A stretch of DNA of 39,797 nt, taken from positions 1 through 39,797 of the forward strand of contig JAFVGA010000012.1 in NCBI GenBank assembly GCA_017475235.1. Reading direction: 5' to 3'. How positions within the stretch are numbered: position 1 is the first letter of the stretch; every line of letters starts with the position of its first letter. Under the pieces are notes generated by a model, which had not been told where the DNA came from, searched no databases, and saw only the letters and a program-made list of their open reading frames with translations. The position numbers and the translations under genes are program-made. Below are positions 26,132 through 35,381 of the stretch, piece after piece. Source of the DNA: Eubacterium sp. GTDB taxonomy: Bacteria; Bacillota; Clostridia; Lachnospirales; Lachnospiraceae.

Positions 26132-27670
26132 CTATTTAATAAGTAGTGAATGACCAGTCATTTCCTTAGGTTGTTCCATTCCCATCATATCAATCATAGT
26201 TGGTACGATATCAGCTAAAACACCACCTTCTGCCAACTTAACACCTGGGTCTGCGTTAACCAAAATGAATGGCACTGGATTTGTTGTGTGAGCTGTGTGT
26301 GGCTCGCCTGTTTCGTAGTCAATCAACTGCTCTGCGTTTCCGTGATCAGCTGTGATAAACATCTGTCCACCAACTTGCTCTACAAAGTTAACAACTTCGC
26401 CCACGCACTCGTCAATAGCCTCAATAGCCTTGATTGCTGCAGGAAGAACACCTGTGTGTCCAACCATATCAGGGTTAGCAAAGTTACAAATGATTACATC
26501 GTAATCTCCATCCACAATCGCTTTTGAAAGCTCGTCACACACTGTGTAAACGCTCATTCTAGGCTTTTTATCGTATGTTGGCACATACTTTGGAGAATCT
26601 ACTAATACTCTGTCCTCATTCTTATTTGGCTCTTCTATACCACCATTGAAGAAGAATGTTACGTGAGCATATTTCTCAGTCTCAGCAATTCTAGCCTGCT
26701 TCATACCATTGTTTGCAATCCACTCACCGAATGTATTTACAATCTCTTCTTTCTTGAATGCGATATCTGTATTTGGAATAGTTACGTCGTACTCTGTAAA
26801 GCATACGTATACTAAATCTAACTTCTTCTCTCTATTGAATCCGTCAAAGTCATCTGCGCAGAATGCTCTAGTTATTTGACGAGCTCTATCTGGACGGAAG
26901 TTACAAAATACTACTGAATCGTTATCTTGAATAGTAGCTACTGGCTTTCCATCCTTCTCAATAACCGTTGGAAGCATAAATTCATCAGTTACTTCCTGAG
27001 CATAAGAATCTTTGATAGCCTGAACTGGATCTGTAGCCTTTACGCCCTCGCCCTTTGTAAGTGCAACGTAAGCTTTCTCTGTACGGTCCCAGTTTGTATC
27101 TCTGTCCATTGCATAGTAACGACCTGATACTGATGCAACTTCTCCCACACCAATCTCTGCCATCTTATCAACCATCTGTTGCATATAATCAGCAGCTGAT
27201 GCTGGAGGTGTATCTCTTCCGTCTAGGAATGCATGGAAATATACTTTCTCAATGCCAAATCTCTTTGCCATCTCAAGCACACCATACATATGTGTATTGT
27301 GGCTGTGAACACCACCGTCAGAAAGTAGTCCATAGAAATGAAGTGCACTATCGTTCTTCTTAACATTTTCCATGGCCTTAACTAAAGCTTCGTTTTCGAA
27401 GAATGTGCCTTCCTCTATCTCTTTTGTAATACGAGTTAGTTCCTGGTATACAATTCTACCAGCACCCATATTTAAGTGACCTACTTCTGAATTTCCCATC
27501 TGTCCATCAGGTAGTCCTACTGACATTCCACTAGCACTTCCCTGTACAAAAGGATACTCTTTCATAAGTCTATCCATCACTGGAGTCTTTGCCTGCTTAA
27601 TAGCGTTTCCTTCTTCTTTTTCGTTTAGTCCATATCCGTCTAGGATAAGTAACACTGTTGGTTTCTTCAT
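26132..27670 (-). CDS. gpmI: 2,3-bisphosphoglycerate-independent phosphoglycerate mutase
   Basis: This 512-residue Mn2+-dependent enzyme interconverts 3- and 2-phosphoglycerate in glycolysis. It belongs to the alkaline-phosphatase superfamily: metal ligand D11 (ILDGYG), the phosphoserine nucleophile S61 in GNSEVGH, the substrate-binding segment FLDGRDTPP, and C-terminal metal ligands ([20 protein letters not shown]). Length is standard. It follows the beta-helix gene by 14 bases, an unusual neighbour, since the gene normally follows tpiA directly in this cluster. Confidence 0.97.
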   Translation of the reverse strand: MKKPTVLLILDGYGLNEKEEGNAIKQAKTPVMDRLMKEYPFVQGSASGMSVGLPDGQMGNSEVGHLNMGAGRIVYQELTRITKEIEEGTFFENEALVKAMENVKKNDSALHFYGLLSDGGVHSHNTHMYGVLEMAKRFGIEKVYFHAFLDGRDTPPASAADYMQQMVDKMAEIGVGEVASVSGRYYAMDRDTNWDRTEKAYVALTKGEGVKATDPVQAIKDSYAQEVTDEFMLPTVIEKDGKPVATIQDNDSVVFCNFRPDRARQITRAFCADDFDGFNREKKLDLVYVCFTEYDVTIPNTDIAFKKEEIVNTFGEWIANNGMKQARIAETEKYAHVTFFFNGGIEEPNKNEDRVLVDSPKYVPTYDKKPRMSVYTVCDELSKAIVDGDYDVIICNFANPDMVGHTGVLPAAIKAIEAIDECVGEVVNFVEQVGGQMFITADHGNAEQLIDYETGEPHTAHTTNPVPFILVNADPGVKLAEGGVLADIVPTMIDMMGMEQPKEMTGHSLLIK

Positions 27671-27684
27671 TTTTGTACCTCTTA

Positions 27685-29115
27685 TTAATTATCTACTGAT
27701 CCACCTGATTGAGGATCAAACAATGAATTTATTGTCTCCTCATTTGGTGTTGGTCTAGTTGGTTGCTGCGTTGGTTCCTGTGTTGGTGCTACTGTAGTTG
27801 TTGGTTCTACTGGCCAAACAATCTGAGTGCCATCACCACAGTAAATGCTCTTAACACCAAACTTACCTGCTACCACGTTCTTTTCTACTCTTTCGCCATT
27901 TCCTTTGAAGATGACGAAGTGATAGCCTTTATATTTCTTATTCTGCTCGTTTCCACACTTAGCAGCTTTGTTTTCAACCATTGTTCTGTACTGTGCTGCA
28001 GTTATGCTGATTACTGTCTTCTTGTAACTGCTACCAGCTTTAACATTCTTCTGAACACCAAAGTAAATTGGGTTTCTCTTAATGCTTGTAAAACTATTGC
28101 CTTTAATTGTTATGCCTTGAATTCCGCCACCAGAAATTCCGTGTGAACCTGAACTATATGATAAGTTGCTTGTTTTTCCAATGTTGTTGAAAACGTTATT
28201 GTTGATTGTTGCGCCTTGCCAATTCAAAACAAACACGCCATTGTCATAAATGTTATAGAACTTATTTCCAATAACTTTTACATTCTTATGGTAAACATGC
28301 TTTCCACCCTTTTGTGAATACTTGTGAGTTCCAACTCCTCTTGTTATTCCGTAAAATGTATTATTTTGAATTGTAACGTTCTGACAAGGAGTTATATCTT
28401 TCTTAACCCACTTAAGTGGAATACCATGTGTCTTTGCATCAGGCGTATCAACATTGATTGCCTCTTTGTTGTAGTTCTTTTTCTTTGTCTTAGACACGGC
28501 CGCGCCAAAGTAATTGTTGTGAATATTTACATTCTTTGAACCATTCACTTCGATGTAGTGATCTCCATTCATGCCTTTGAAAGTAATTCCAGAGATTTCA
28601 ACTCCATCATTATGAGCACAAGCTACGCACATTCCATATTTTTTCTTCATGTCAAAAGTAACTTTTCCTTGAGCAATGAACTTAACGTTCTTTGATCCGT
28701 TGTAACCTTTAACACTATTCTTCTTCAAAGATTTCTTCTTTGGAACTATCTGCCACATTCCACTAGCAGCCTTCTGACCTTTAATTCCAGTCTTGCTAGT
28801 TTTGACAAACTTAACTCCACTCTTGAAAATGATTGTGATGTTTGAAGGAACACAGATAGCATTACAAATCTTGTAAGTACCCTTCTTAATTGTAAGAGTT
28901 CCGCCGCCCTTCTTTCTCATTTTCTCAAGGTAAGAGTTTAGTCCTAAGTAATCGCTTGTATACTTGTTTGCATGTGAATGGTATGTCTTTTTAGCCATCT
29001 TCTTCAAAGCTTTTTTGTTTACTGTGTAGTTAGCTTTTGAATATGCTGGCTGATACACACTGACAGATGCAACAACTAAAACGATTATTAATAATAAACA
29101 TTTAATCTTTTTCAT
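27685..29115 (-). CDS. Secreted right-handed parallel beta-helix protein
   Basis: This 476-residue exported protein has a signal peptide (about 1-26, AYS-KA), an N-terminal segment containing [15 protein letters not shown] typical of pectate-lyase-3/GH28-like beta-helix proteins, and many coil repeats between about 130 and 340 of the N-V-x-I-x-N-N-x-F type ([38 protein letters not shown]). It probably acts on, or binds, a polysaccharide outside the cell; no catalytic triad was identified. A Thr/Pro linker (about 435-460) is followed by only a short tail, with no anchor domain. It sits between tpiA and gpmI, separated from tpiA by a terminator and reading into gpmI, so it looks inserted into a housekeeping cluster. 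Confidence 0.85.
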   Translation of the reverse strand: MKKIKCLLLIIVLVVASVSVYQPAYSKANYTVNKKALKKMAKKTYHSHANKYTSDYLGLNSYLEKMRKKGGGTLTIKKGTYKICNAICVPSNITIIFKSGVKFVKTSKTGIKGQKAASGMWQIVPKKKSLKKNSVKGYNGSKNVKFIAQGKVTFDMKKKYGMCVACAHNDGVEISGITFKGMNGDHYIEVNGSKNVNIHNNYFGAAVSKTKKKNYNKEAINVDTPDAKTHGIPLKWVKKDITPCQNVTIQNNTFYGITRGVGTHKYSQKGGKHVYHKNVKVIGNKFYNIYDNGVFVLNWQGATINNNVFNNIGKTSNLSYSSGSHGISGGGIQGITIKGNSFTSIKRNPIYFGVQKNVKAGSSYKKTVISITAAQYRTMVENKAAKCGNEQNKKYKGYHFVIFKGNGERVEKNVVAGKFGVKSIYCGDGTQIVWPVEPTTTVAPTQEPTQQPTRPTPNEETINSLFDPQSGGSVDN

Positions 29116-29177
29116 AGCTTGTCTCCTTAGTTGAAAGTCCTCATTGTTCGTCTATTATCTTATCATAAGAATTTGAT

Positions 29178-29208
29178 AAAAAGCCTTAGTCTATCGACCA
29201 AGGCTTTT
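29178..29208 (-). terminator. Terminator after tpiA
   Basis: A 13-bp stem AAAAGCCTTAGTC (29179-29191) / GACCAAGGCTTTT (29196-29208), with one mismatch and a 4-base loop, ends in TTTTT (29182-29178) on the minus strand. It isolates gap-pgk-tpiA from the beta-helix gene and gpmI. Confidence 0.82.
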
Positions 29209-29211
29209 GTA

Positions 29212-29961
29212 TTATTTATTGTAATTTACAATCTTTCCAAAGTCAGCCTTAAGACTAGCACCACCAACTAATCCACCGTCAATATTTGGCTTAGCTAAAA
29301 GTTCAGCAGCATTGTCAGCGTTCATTGATCCACCATACTGAATTCTAATAGCATCAGCTGTTGCATCATCATAAACTTCTGCAATACATTCTCTAATAGC
29401 TGCACAAACTTCTTCAGCCTGATCTGATGTAGCAGTTTTACCTGTACCGATAGCCCAAATTGGTTCGTAAGCGATTACAGTATTCTTTGCATCGTCTGCA
29501 CTTACACCTTGGTATGCAATCTTAATCTGCATTCTTACCCAATCAATTGTGATTCCCTGTTCTCTCTGTTCAAGAGTTTCACCACAACAGATAATTGGTG
29601 TAATACCGTGTTCAATTGCCTTAAGTACTTTTTTGTTAACTGTCTCATCAGTCTCTGCAAAGTACTCACGTCTCTCAGAGTGACCAATGATTACATATTT
29701 AACACCAGCGTCTGTTAGCATATTTGGAGCAATCTCTCCTGTGTATGCTCCGCTCTCTTCAAAGTAAAGATTCTCTGCACCAATGTTAATGTTTGTATCC
29801 TTTGTAGCCTCCACTGCTGGAACGATGTCGATAGCTGGTACGCAGAAAACTACGTCCACTTCATCGTTTGCTACTAAAGGTTTTAATTCATCTATTAGGG
29901 CAACTGCTTCAGATGGAGTTTTGTTCATCTTCCAGTTACCAGCGATTATTTTCTTTCTCAT
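29212..29961 (-). CDS. tpiA: Triose-phosphate isomerase
   Basis: This 249-residue TIM-barrel enzyme interconverts dihydroxyacetone phosphate and glyceraldehyde 3-phosphate. The active site is complete: N9 and K11 (AGNWKMN), the electrophile H94 (IGHSERR), the base E166 ([11 protein letters not shown]) and the flexible loop 6 that follows (GTGKTAT). It lies eleven bases after pgk and is closed by a strong terminator four bases after its stop. Confidence 0.98.
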   Translation of the reverse strand: MRKKIIAGNWKMNKTPSEAVALIDELKPLVANDEVDVVFCVPAIDIVPAVEATKDTNINIGAENLYFEESGAYTGEIAPNMLTDAGVKYVIIGHSERREYFAETDETVNKKVLKAIEHGITPIICCGETLEQREQGITIDWVRMQIKIAYQGVSADDAKNTVIAYEPIWAIGTGKTATSDQAEEVCAAIRECIAEVYDDATADAIRIQYGGSMNADNAAELLAKPNIDGGLVGGASLKADFGKIVNYNK

Positions 29962-29972
29962 GTTAATTCTCC

Positions 29973-31178
29973 TTATTTGTCGTTTGCTGCTACTACACCA
30001 GGAAGTTCTTTGCCCTCTAGGAATTCAAGAGAAGCTCCACCACCTGTTGAAATGTGTGTCATCTTATCACCAAAGCCTAGGTTGTTAACTGCAGCTGCTG
30101 AGTCACCACCTCCGATAATTGTAGTAGCATCTGTGTCAGCCAAAGCCTTTGCAACAGCAATTGTACCTTCTGCTAGACATGGGTTTTCTGAAACGCCCAT
30201 AGGTCCATTCCATACAACTGTCTTAGCGCTCTTAACTGCGTCTGCAAAAATCTCTCTAGTCTTAGGTCCGATATCCAAACCTTCCATATCATCTGGAATA
30301 GCATTTGTCTCAACAATCTCTGTGTCGATTGGTGCATCGATTGGATCTGGGAAATCTTTTGAAGCAACTGTATCAACAGGAAGAAGAAGTTTCTTGCCCA
30401 TCTCTTCAGCTTTCTTCATCATCTCTAGACAGTAATCTAGTTTAGAATCATCAACCAATGATTTACCAACACTACCACCTTGAGCCTTAACGAATGTGTA
30501 AGCCATTCCGCCACCGATGATAAGTGTATCGCACTTAGCTAGTAAGTTATCAATTACATTTAATTTATCAGCAACCTTTGCGCCACCAAGAATAGCCACG
30601 AAAGGTCTAACTGGATTGTTTACTGCATTTCCTAGGAAATCAATTTCCTTCTGCATTAAATATCCAACTACTGCTGTGTCAACAAATTCAGTAACACCAA
30701 CGTTTGAGCAGTGAGCTCTGTGTGCTGTACCGAACGCGTCATTTACGAATACGTCACAAAGTGATGCCAAGTCTTTTGAGAACTCTTCACCGTTCTTTGT
30801 CTCTTCTGCTCTGTAACGAGTGTTCTCAAGAAGAACAACGTCTCCATCGTTCATAGCCTCAACTGCAGCCTTTGCATTAGGACCAACAACTTCGTTATCT
30901 GGAGCAAATTTAACTTCTTGTCCTAGAAGTTCTGAAAGTCTCTTAGCTACTGGAGCTAGTGACATTTCTGGTAGAGGCTCGCCCTTTGGCTTGCCTAGGT
31001 GTGAACAAAGAATTACTTTGCCACCATCATTTATTAATTTCTTAATTGTAGGAAGAGCTGCGATTAGACGGTTTTCGTCAGTAATCTTTCCGTCAATCAA
31101 AGGTACGTTAAAGTCACATCTAACTAATACCTTTTTGCCAGCCACATTAATGTCGTCAACTGTTTTTTTGTTTAACAT
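29973..31178 (-). CDS. pgk: Phosphoglycerate kinase
   Basis: This 401-residue two-domain kinase makes ATP from 1,3-bisphosphoglycerate. It begins with the N-terminal substrate site [11 protein letters not shown] and SHLGKPKGE, then carries the linker and nucleotide domain with [20 protein letters not shown] and GGGDSAAAV. Length is standard. It is separated from gap by a hairpin that may reduce read-through and from tpiA by eleven bases. Confidence 0.98.
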   Translation of the reverse strand: MLNKKTVDDINVAGKKVLVRCDFNVPLIDGKITDENRLIAALPTIKKLINDGGKVILCSHLGKPKGEPLPEMSLAPVAKRLSELLGQEVKFAPDNEVVGPNAKAAVEAMNDGDVVLLENTRYRAEETKNGEEFSKDLASLCDVFVNDAFGTAHRAHCSNVGVTEFVDTAVVGYLMQKEIDFLGNAVNNPVRPFVAILGGAKVADKLNVIDNLLAKCDTLIIGGGMAYTFVKAQGGSVGKSLVDDSKLDYCLEMMKKAEEMGKKLLLPVDTVASKDFPDPIDAPIDTEIVETNAIPDDMEGLDIGPKTREIFADAVKSAKTVVWNGPMGVSENPCLAEGTIAVAKALADTDATTIIGGGDSAAAVNNLGFGDKMTHISTGGGASLEFLEGKELPGVVAANDK

Positions 31179-31225
31179 CTTTTTTACCTCGCTTATTTTT
31201 TTAGGGTTTACCCTTTAACATTATA

Positions 31226-31253
31226 AAAGGGTCCGGTGTTTACCAGACCCTTT
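31226..31253 (-). terminator. Hairpin between gap and pgk
   Basis: AAAGGGTCCGGT (31226-31237) and ACCAGACCCTTT (31242-31253) pair over 12 bp with one mismatch around a 4-base loop. The T-run on the minus strand is short (TTTT), so it probably acts as an attenuator or processing stem that gives gap more mRNA than pgk. Confidence 0.6.
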
Positions 31254-31268
31254 AAAATCAAATTTTAT

Positions 31269-32318
31269 TTATGCTAACTCTGAGAAGTATTTGATTGTTC
31301 TAACCATCTGGCTTGTGTATGAATTCTCGTTATCATACCATGAAACAACCTGTACTTCATATGTATCATCATCAATCTTTGAAACCATAGTCTGTGTAGC
31401 ATCGAATAATGAACCATACTTCATACCGATGATATCACTTGATACGATTTCGTCTTCGTTGTATCCGAATGAATCGTTAGCTGCTGCCTTCATAGCTGCG
31501 TTAATTCCATCAACAGTGATGTCTTTACCCTTAACAACAGCTGTAAGAACTGTAGTTGAACCTGTTGGAACAGGTACTCTCTGTGCAGAACCGATTAGCT
31601 TACCATTAAGCTCTGGGATAACAAGACCGATAGCCTTAGCAGCACCTGTTGAGTTAGGTACGATATTAACTGCAGCTGCTCTAGATCTTCTTAAGTCACC
31701 CTTTCTCTGTGGTCCATCAAGAGTCATCTGGTCACCTGTGTATGCGTGAATTGTAAGCATAATACCACTCTGGATTTCAGCAAACTTATTCAAAGCATCA
31801 GCCATAGGTGCTAGACAGTTTGTTGTACATGAAGCAGCTGAGATAATAGTATCTTCTGGCTTCAATGTCTCGTGGTTTGTGTTATATACGATAGTTGGAA
31901 GATCGTTTCCAGCTGGTGCTGAAATAACAACCTTACGAGCTCCAGCATCGATATGTGCTTGAGCTTTTTCTTTTGATGTGTAGAAACCTGTACACTCAAG
32001 TACTACGTCTACTCCCAATTCTCCCCATGGGCATTTTGAAGCATCAGCTTCAGCGTAGATCTTGATTTCTTTACCAGCAACGATGATAGAATCATCTGTA
32101 GCTTCTACGTGCTCTGCTAAATCATATTTACCCTGTGATGAGTCATATTTTAGAAGATGAGCTAACATCTTAGGGCTTGTTAAATCGTTGATAGCTACGA
32201 TTTCATAACCACCACCGAAAATCTGCTTAAGTCCTTCAAAACCTTCAGCGAAAAACATCTGTCTGAAAGCTAGACGTCCAATACGACCAAATCCATTAAT
32301 TGCAACTTTTACTGACAT
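31269..32318 (-). CDS. gapA: Glyceraldehyde-3-phosphate dehydrogenase
   Basis: This 349-residue NAD-dependent enzyme oxidises glyceraldehyde 3-phosphate to 1,3-bisphosphoglycerate. The Rossmann motif INGFGRIGR is at 7-15 and N44-D45 (AINDL) suits NAD rather than NADP. The catalytic cysteine is C164 (SCTTNCLAP) and the catalytic histidine H191. About eleven extra residues ([11 protein letters not shown] region, 24-37) between GRIGR and VAIND make it longer than the usual 334-340. A GGAGG site precedes the ATG. It has its own promoter and is the first gene of gap-pgk-tpiA. Confidence 0.98.
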   Translation of the reverse strand: MSVKVAINGFGRIGRLAFRQMFFAEGFEGLKQIFGGGYEIVAINDLTSPKMLAHLLKYDSSQGKYDLAEHVEATDDSIIVAGKEIKIYAEADASKCPWGELGVDVVLECTGFYTSKEKAQAHIDAGARKVVISAPAGNDLPTIVYNTNHETLKPEDTIISAASCTTNCLAPMADALNKFAEIQSGIMLTIHAYTGDQMTLDGPQRKGDLRRSRAAAVNIVPNSTGAAKAIGLVIPELNGKLIGSAQRVPVPTGSTTVLTAVVKGKDITVDGINAAMKAAANDSFGYNEDEIVSSDIIGMKYGSLFDATQTMVSKIDDDTYEVQVVSWYDNENSYTSQMVRTIKYFSELA

Positions 32319-32378
32319 TTAATTGTCCTCCTAAATTATTAATTTTTTTAATTTTTTACAAAAATTAACTCAAGTGTT

Positions 32379-32407
32379 ATTCTACCCTTTATATAAGGAA
32401 AATTCAA
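32379..32407 (-). promoter_or_regulatory. Promoter of gap-pgk-tpiA
   Basis: On the minus strand the -35 box TTGAAT (32407-32402) and -10 box TAGAAT (32384-32379) are exactly 17 bases apart. The transcript would start near 32372, leaving a leader of about 50 A/T-rich bases before gapA. Confidence 0.7.
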
Positions 32408-32414
32408 GCACTTT

Positions 32415-32432
32415 TTGTTAAAAATTTATCAA
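32415..32432. promoter_or_regulatory. Possible Rex operator upstream of gap
   Basis: The 18-base site TTGTTAA-AAAT-TTATCAA matches the Rex consensus TTGTTAAnnnnTTAACAA at 13 of 14 arm positions. It lies eight bases upstream of the gap -35 box. The region is very A/T-rich, so chance is a real alternative. Confidence 0.35.
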
Positions 32433-32447
32433 AATATGGGCCATTTT

Positions 32448-33023
32448 TTAGTACTCTTTGTTCATGCCGATAGTTAGCACAAAACCTAGTATTAATCCCG
32501 TAGTTGCACCGCCCAAATGAGCCATCCAGTCTACTCCTTGAGACATATTTCCAAACACCATAATCGCTAGTACAATTAGGCTTCTAATGGCTACTGTTTT
32601 GTCAAACGAACTTCTCTTTCTAATTGAAATAACGATCATTGCGCCGAAGATTGCCATAATAGCTCCTGATGCTCCAACACTTGGCACATAGTTCGCCGTC
32701 GCCACATCATAATACGCCGACAACGCACACGCTCCCAAGCCTCCGACAAAGTACGTAATAGCAAACTTAATATGTCCTAAATCATCCTCTATCGAATATC
32801 CAACTGCCGCAAGCATCAACATATTGTTAAATAGATGTCCCGTGTCTGCATGCAAAAACATGTGAGTGAAAACTCTATACCACTCACCATCTTTAACCGC
32901 TGGCACATACATTGCGTACTTCTCTACTATCTCATTATAATTACCACTCATAGTCATTATGTAGAAAACGATCACGTTCACTAGCACTAATGCTACTGTT
33001 ACATATGGTACATATTTTTTCAT
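32448..33023 (-). CDS. Rhomboid family intramembrane serine protease
   Basis: This 191-residue membrane protein has six predicted helices and the rhomboid catalytic dyad: S119 in GASGA on helix 4 and H169 in AHLGGA on helix 6. The HxxxN element of helix 2 is present as HLFNN. It should cleave transmembrane substrates within the bilayer; natural targets are unknown. It lies upstream of gap on the same strand with no terminator, and is divergent from the PHP phosphatase gene. Confidence 0.93.
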   Translation of the reverse strand: MKKYVPYVTVALVLVNVIVFYIMTMSGNYNEIVEKYAMYVPAVKDGEWYRVFTHMFLHADTGHLFNNMLMLAAVGYSIEDDLGHIKFAITYFVGGLGACALSAYYDVATANYVPSVGASGAIMAIFGAMIVISIRKRSSFDKTVAIRSLIVLAIMVFGNMSQGVDWMAHLGGATTGLILGFVLTIGMNKEY

Positions 33024-33112
33024 AAAATACCTCGCTTATTTTTTGCACTTAATATAGTACCATTTTTCTCGTTTTATTGTTATACTTATTTAGGAATTCT
33101 TAAGGAGAAATT

Positions 33113-33883
33113 ATGTATTCAGATTTTCACGTGCACAGTGATTTATCTTTTGACTCTAAGGAGCCAGCAGAGAATCAAGTAAAACGTGCCATAGAATTAA
33201 ATATGGAAAAAATTTGTTTCACTGAACACCACGATATTGGTTGGTTTTTCGAGGGAAACACTTCTTCTATTGATATGGATAAATACAACGAGACCATATC
33301 TTCTTTGCGCGCGAAATATTCTGACCAAATTGAAATCCTCCAGGGAATCGAGATTGGAATTACTAAAGAGAATATTGAGGAAGCCAAAGCCTTCGTCGAA
33401 GACCAAGATTTCGATTTCGTCATTGGTTCTTTCCACGAGTTAAATGGCGAAGATCCATACTACCCTGGTTTTTGGGATGGAAAGTCTGAGGCAGAGATTA
33501 TTGATGATTACTTCAATGTCACTTACGAACTTTTGAAGGATTTCGTTCACGTAGATACGCTAGCGCACCTTGATTATATTGTTCGCTACTGCCCTAGCAG
33601 AGATGCGAATTATAATCCAATGGTTGATCAGAAAGAAGTTATAGACAATATTTTAAATCTATTGATTGAAAGAGATATTTGTTTAGAGATAAATACATCA
33701 AATCTTGCGAAAGGGTTTGACTTCGCACATCCACATCCAGACATCTTAAAACGATATGTTGAACTTGGCGGAAAGAAAGTTACAGTTGGATCTGACGCTC
33801 ACCAAGCAGACAAACTTGGATATGGATTTGATGAGATAAAAGAATTAATTGATGAACTTGGTTTACAAGTAATCGAGAAATAA
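33113..33883 (+). CDS. PHP-domain phosphatase, histidinol-phosphatase type
   Basis: This 256-residue protein of the PHP family resembles HisJ/HisK histidinol-phosphate phosphatases, which catalyse a late step of histidine synthesis. Metal-binding motifs are visible: DFHVHSD (H6, H8), TEHHD (about 38-42), SFHE (about 111), a histidine in LAHLDY, and the C-terminal GSDAHQ. The start has an AAGGAGAAA site. It is one of only three plus-strand genes and stands alone, with no other his genes nearby, so the substrate is an inference; related PHP enzymes act on other phosphoesters. Confidence 0.85.
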   Translation: MYSDFHVHSDLSFDSKEPAENQVKRAIELNMEKICFTEHHDIGWFFEGNTSSIDMDKYNETISSLRAKYSDQIEILQGIEIGITKENIEEAKAFVEDQDFDFVIGSFHELNGEDPYYPGFWDGKSEAEIIDDYFNVTYELLKDFVHVDTLAHLDYIVRYCPSRDANYNPMVDQKEVIDNILNLLIERDICLEINTSNLAKGFDFAHPHPDILKRYVELGGKKVTVGSDAHQADKLGYGFDEIKELIDELGLQVIEK

Positions 33884-33909
33884 AAAGACTAGTTTTCACT
33901 AGTCTTTTT
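33882..33909. terminator. Bidirectional terminator between PHP and gtrA genes
   Basis: A perfect 12-bp stem AAAAAGACTAGT (33882-33893) / ACTAGTCTTTTT (33898-33909) has a 4-base loop. It starts within the stop codon of the PHP gene and contains the TAG stop of gtrA (33889-33891), so both convergent genes end inside it. Confidence 0.85.
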
Positions 33910-34317
33910 CTTTGCAATTTCATTTGTATCTATTGTCTTTCTAAAAACGAAAAATCTATCATATAAGTATTCAGTAATTAAATTACAAGCCATACACAAA
34001 CCAGTTACAATAATACCATTCCATTTTAATGAATGTTCTAAATAATTCCCACCAATGGTTGAAAGTGGTGTGAATACTACATAAAATGCTGCAACCTTCA
34101 TCATCGCTATTGGCACATTATTTGCAGACTTGAACGTATACCTTCTGTTAAATGTGAAATTCCAAAGCACCGATAAAACAAGTGCTGTTAGATAACTCGG
34201 CCACCAAGGAATCTTTATCGCTTCATACATTAACGTGAATGCGACAATCTCAATAACACCTGCCGATACTGAAAATAATATAAATTTTATTGTTCTAACT
34301 AGTTCTTTATTCATCAT
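33889..34317 (-). CDS. GtrA family membrane protein
   Basis: This 142-residue protein has four hydrophobic helices and the GtrA features: an early glycine in SVSAGVIEIVAFTLMY, NFTFNRRYTF after helix 2, and a basic C-terminal end (YDRFFVFRK). GtrA proteins are thought to move lipid-linked sugars (undecaprenyl-phosphate-glucose and similar) across the membrane. Its ATG overlaps the TGA of the CapA-like gene (ATGA), so translation is coupled. It is the last gene of the exporter-capA-gtrA operon. Confidence 0.88.
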   Translation of the reverse strand: MMNKELVRTIKFILFSVSAGVIEIVAFTLMYEAIKIPWWPSYLTALVLSVLWNFTFNRRYTFKSANNVPIAMMKVAAFYVVFTPLSTIGGNYLEHSLKWNGIIVTGLCMACNLITEYLYDRFFVFRKTIDTNEIAKKKTSEN

Positions 34318-35381
34318 AGTGGTGAGTCCGCCTTGCCTTTCATAAAGTCTTTTACTTTCTTTCTCTCTCTTTTGTTTGTAATAATCTTAGGTTTCCAGTT
34401 GTTTGTTGAGCCAGTGTATACATAGCAAGGAATAATCTTGCCCTTTTCTTTTGATACTTTTCCGTCATCAATTGTCAAAGTGTGTTGATAAATCATCGTT
34501 CTATTTTCCGGATGTCTGTTACCGCCAAAGACAAAATTACCCATAGAGTAAATAATAGTTTTGCCTTTATACTTTTCAAGTGGCTGAAGAACGTGTGGAT
34601 GATCTCCAATAACCATATCAGCTCCTGCATCTATCAACTTATGACATGCATTAACTTTCCAGCCTTCTGGCTCATGGATTGCTTCTGTTCCTCCGTGGAA
34701 GTATACGATTTGATAATCACTCTCTTTGCTAGCTTTCTTAATGTGTTTCTTTATAGCTGGCACTGAACCTTCGTTGTACATTGTGATTCCAATCACACCT
34801 ATTGTGTAACCATCTTTTTCGTAGTAGACAATCTTGTCTTGTTTACCCCAATCTACTCCCACTTTATCTAGTGCCTTCTTTGTATCTTTAACACCTTGTT
34901 CGCCGTAGTCTTCTATATGGTTGTTATCAATTGACACATAGTCAATTCCGCCCTCGCTTAAGATTCTGGCATTCTTTGTTTTAGTCTTGAACCAGTATGC
35001 CTCAATGCCTGGATCTGCACTCTGACCTTTTTCTGAAATGTGTAAATTCTTATTGTCTGAATAAACATTCTCCGCATCGCCTATTGTGATGTCATCATTC
35101 TTAAACAAGAAACTAACTTCCGACAAAAAGTATGATGGATCTACGCTATCAGCAACATCATTAAAACAGTTTTCATAATGAGTTCTCTCGTCTGTTGCGC
35201 AAAGCATATCACCGATAAAGTGCATTTGAATTTCAAATGGCGCTTTTTTAGTTTGCTCTTGTGTAGTTGTTTCTTTTTTAGTAGTTTCTTTCTTTGCTGT
35301 TTGTTTTGAATCACTTCCGCAACCTGCAATAGTAATTGCAAGCATAGAAAAAATTATCATCAAACTAATTATTCTTTTCAT
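34314..35381 (-). CDS. CapA family lipoprotein (poly-gamma-glutamate synthesis-like)
   Basis: This 355-residue lipoprotein has a signal segment ending in IAGC (lipidated cysteine about 21), a Lys/Thr-rich spacer and a CapA/PGA_cap metallophosphatase-like domain (about 48-340). Motifs include MHFIGDML, SIDNNHIEDYGEQG, GVIGIT, YFHGGTEAI, GDHPHVLQP and YSMGNFVFGG. CapA proteins take part in poly-gamma-glutamate capsule assembly or release, but no capB/capC is visible here, so the role may be different. It starts directly after the stop of the second ABC half-transporter and overlaps gtrA by four bases. Confidence 0.9.
   Translation of the reverse strand: MKRIISLMIIFSMLAITIAGCGSDSKQTAKKETTKKETTTQEQTKKAPFEIQMHFIGDMLCATDERTHYENCFNDVADSVDPSYFLSEVSFLFKNDDITIGDAENVYSDNKNLHISEKGQSADPGIEAYWFKTKTKNARILSEGGIDYVSIDNNHIEDYGEQGVKDTKKALDKVGVDWGKQDKIVYYEKDGYTIGVIGITMYNEGSVPAIKKHIKKASKESDYQIVYFHGGTEAIHEPEGWKVNACHKLIDAGADMVIGDHPHVLQPLEKYKGKTIIYSMGNFVFGGNRHPENRTMIYQHTLTIDDGKVSKEKGKIIPCYVYTGSTNNWKPKIITNKRERKKVKDFMKGKADSPL

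Noticed and set aside
29977-31218. Plus-strand frames opposite pgk (152 and 132 codons)
   Set aside because: They are Ser/Thr/Pro-rich translations typical of the antisense strand of a conserved gene; no family resemblance.
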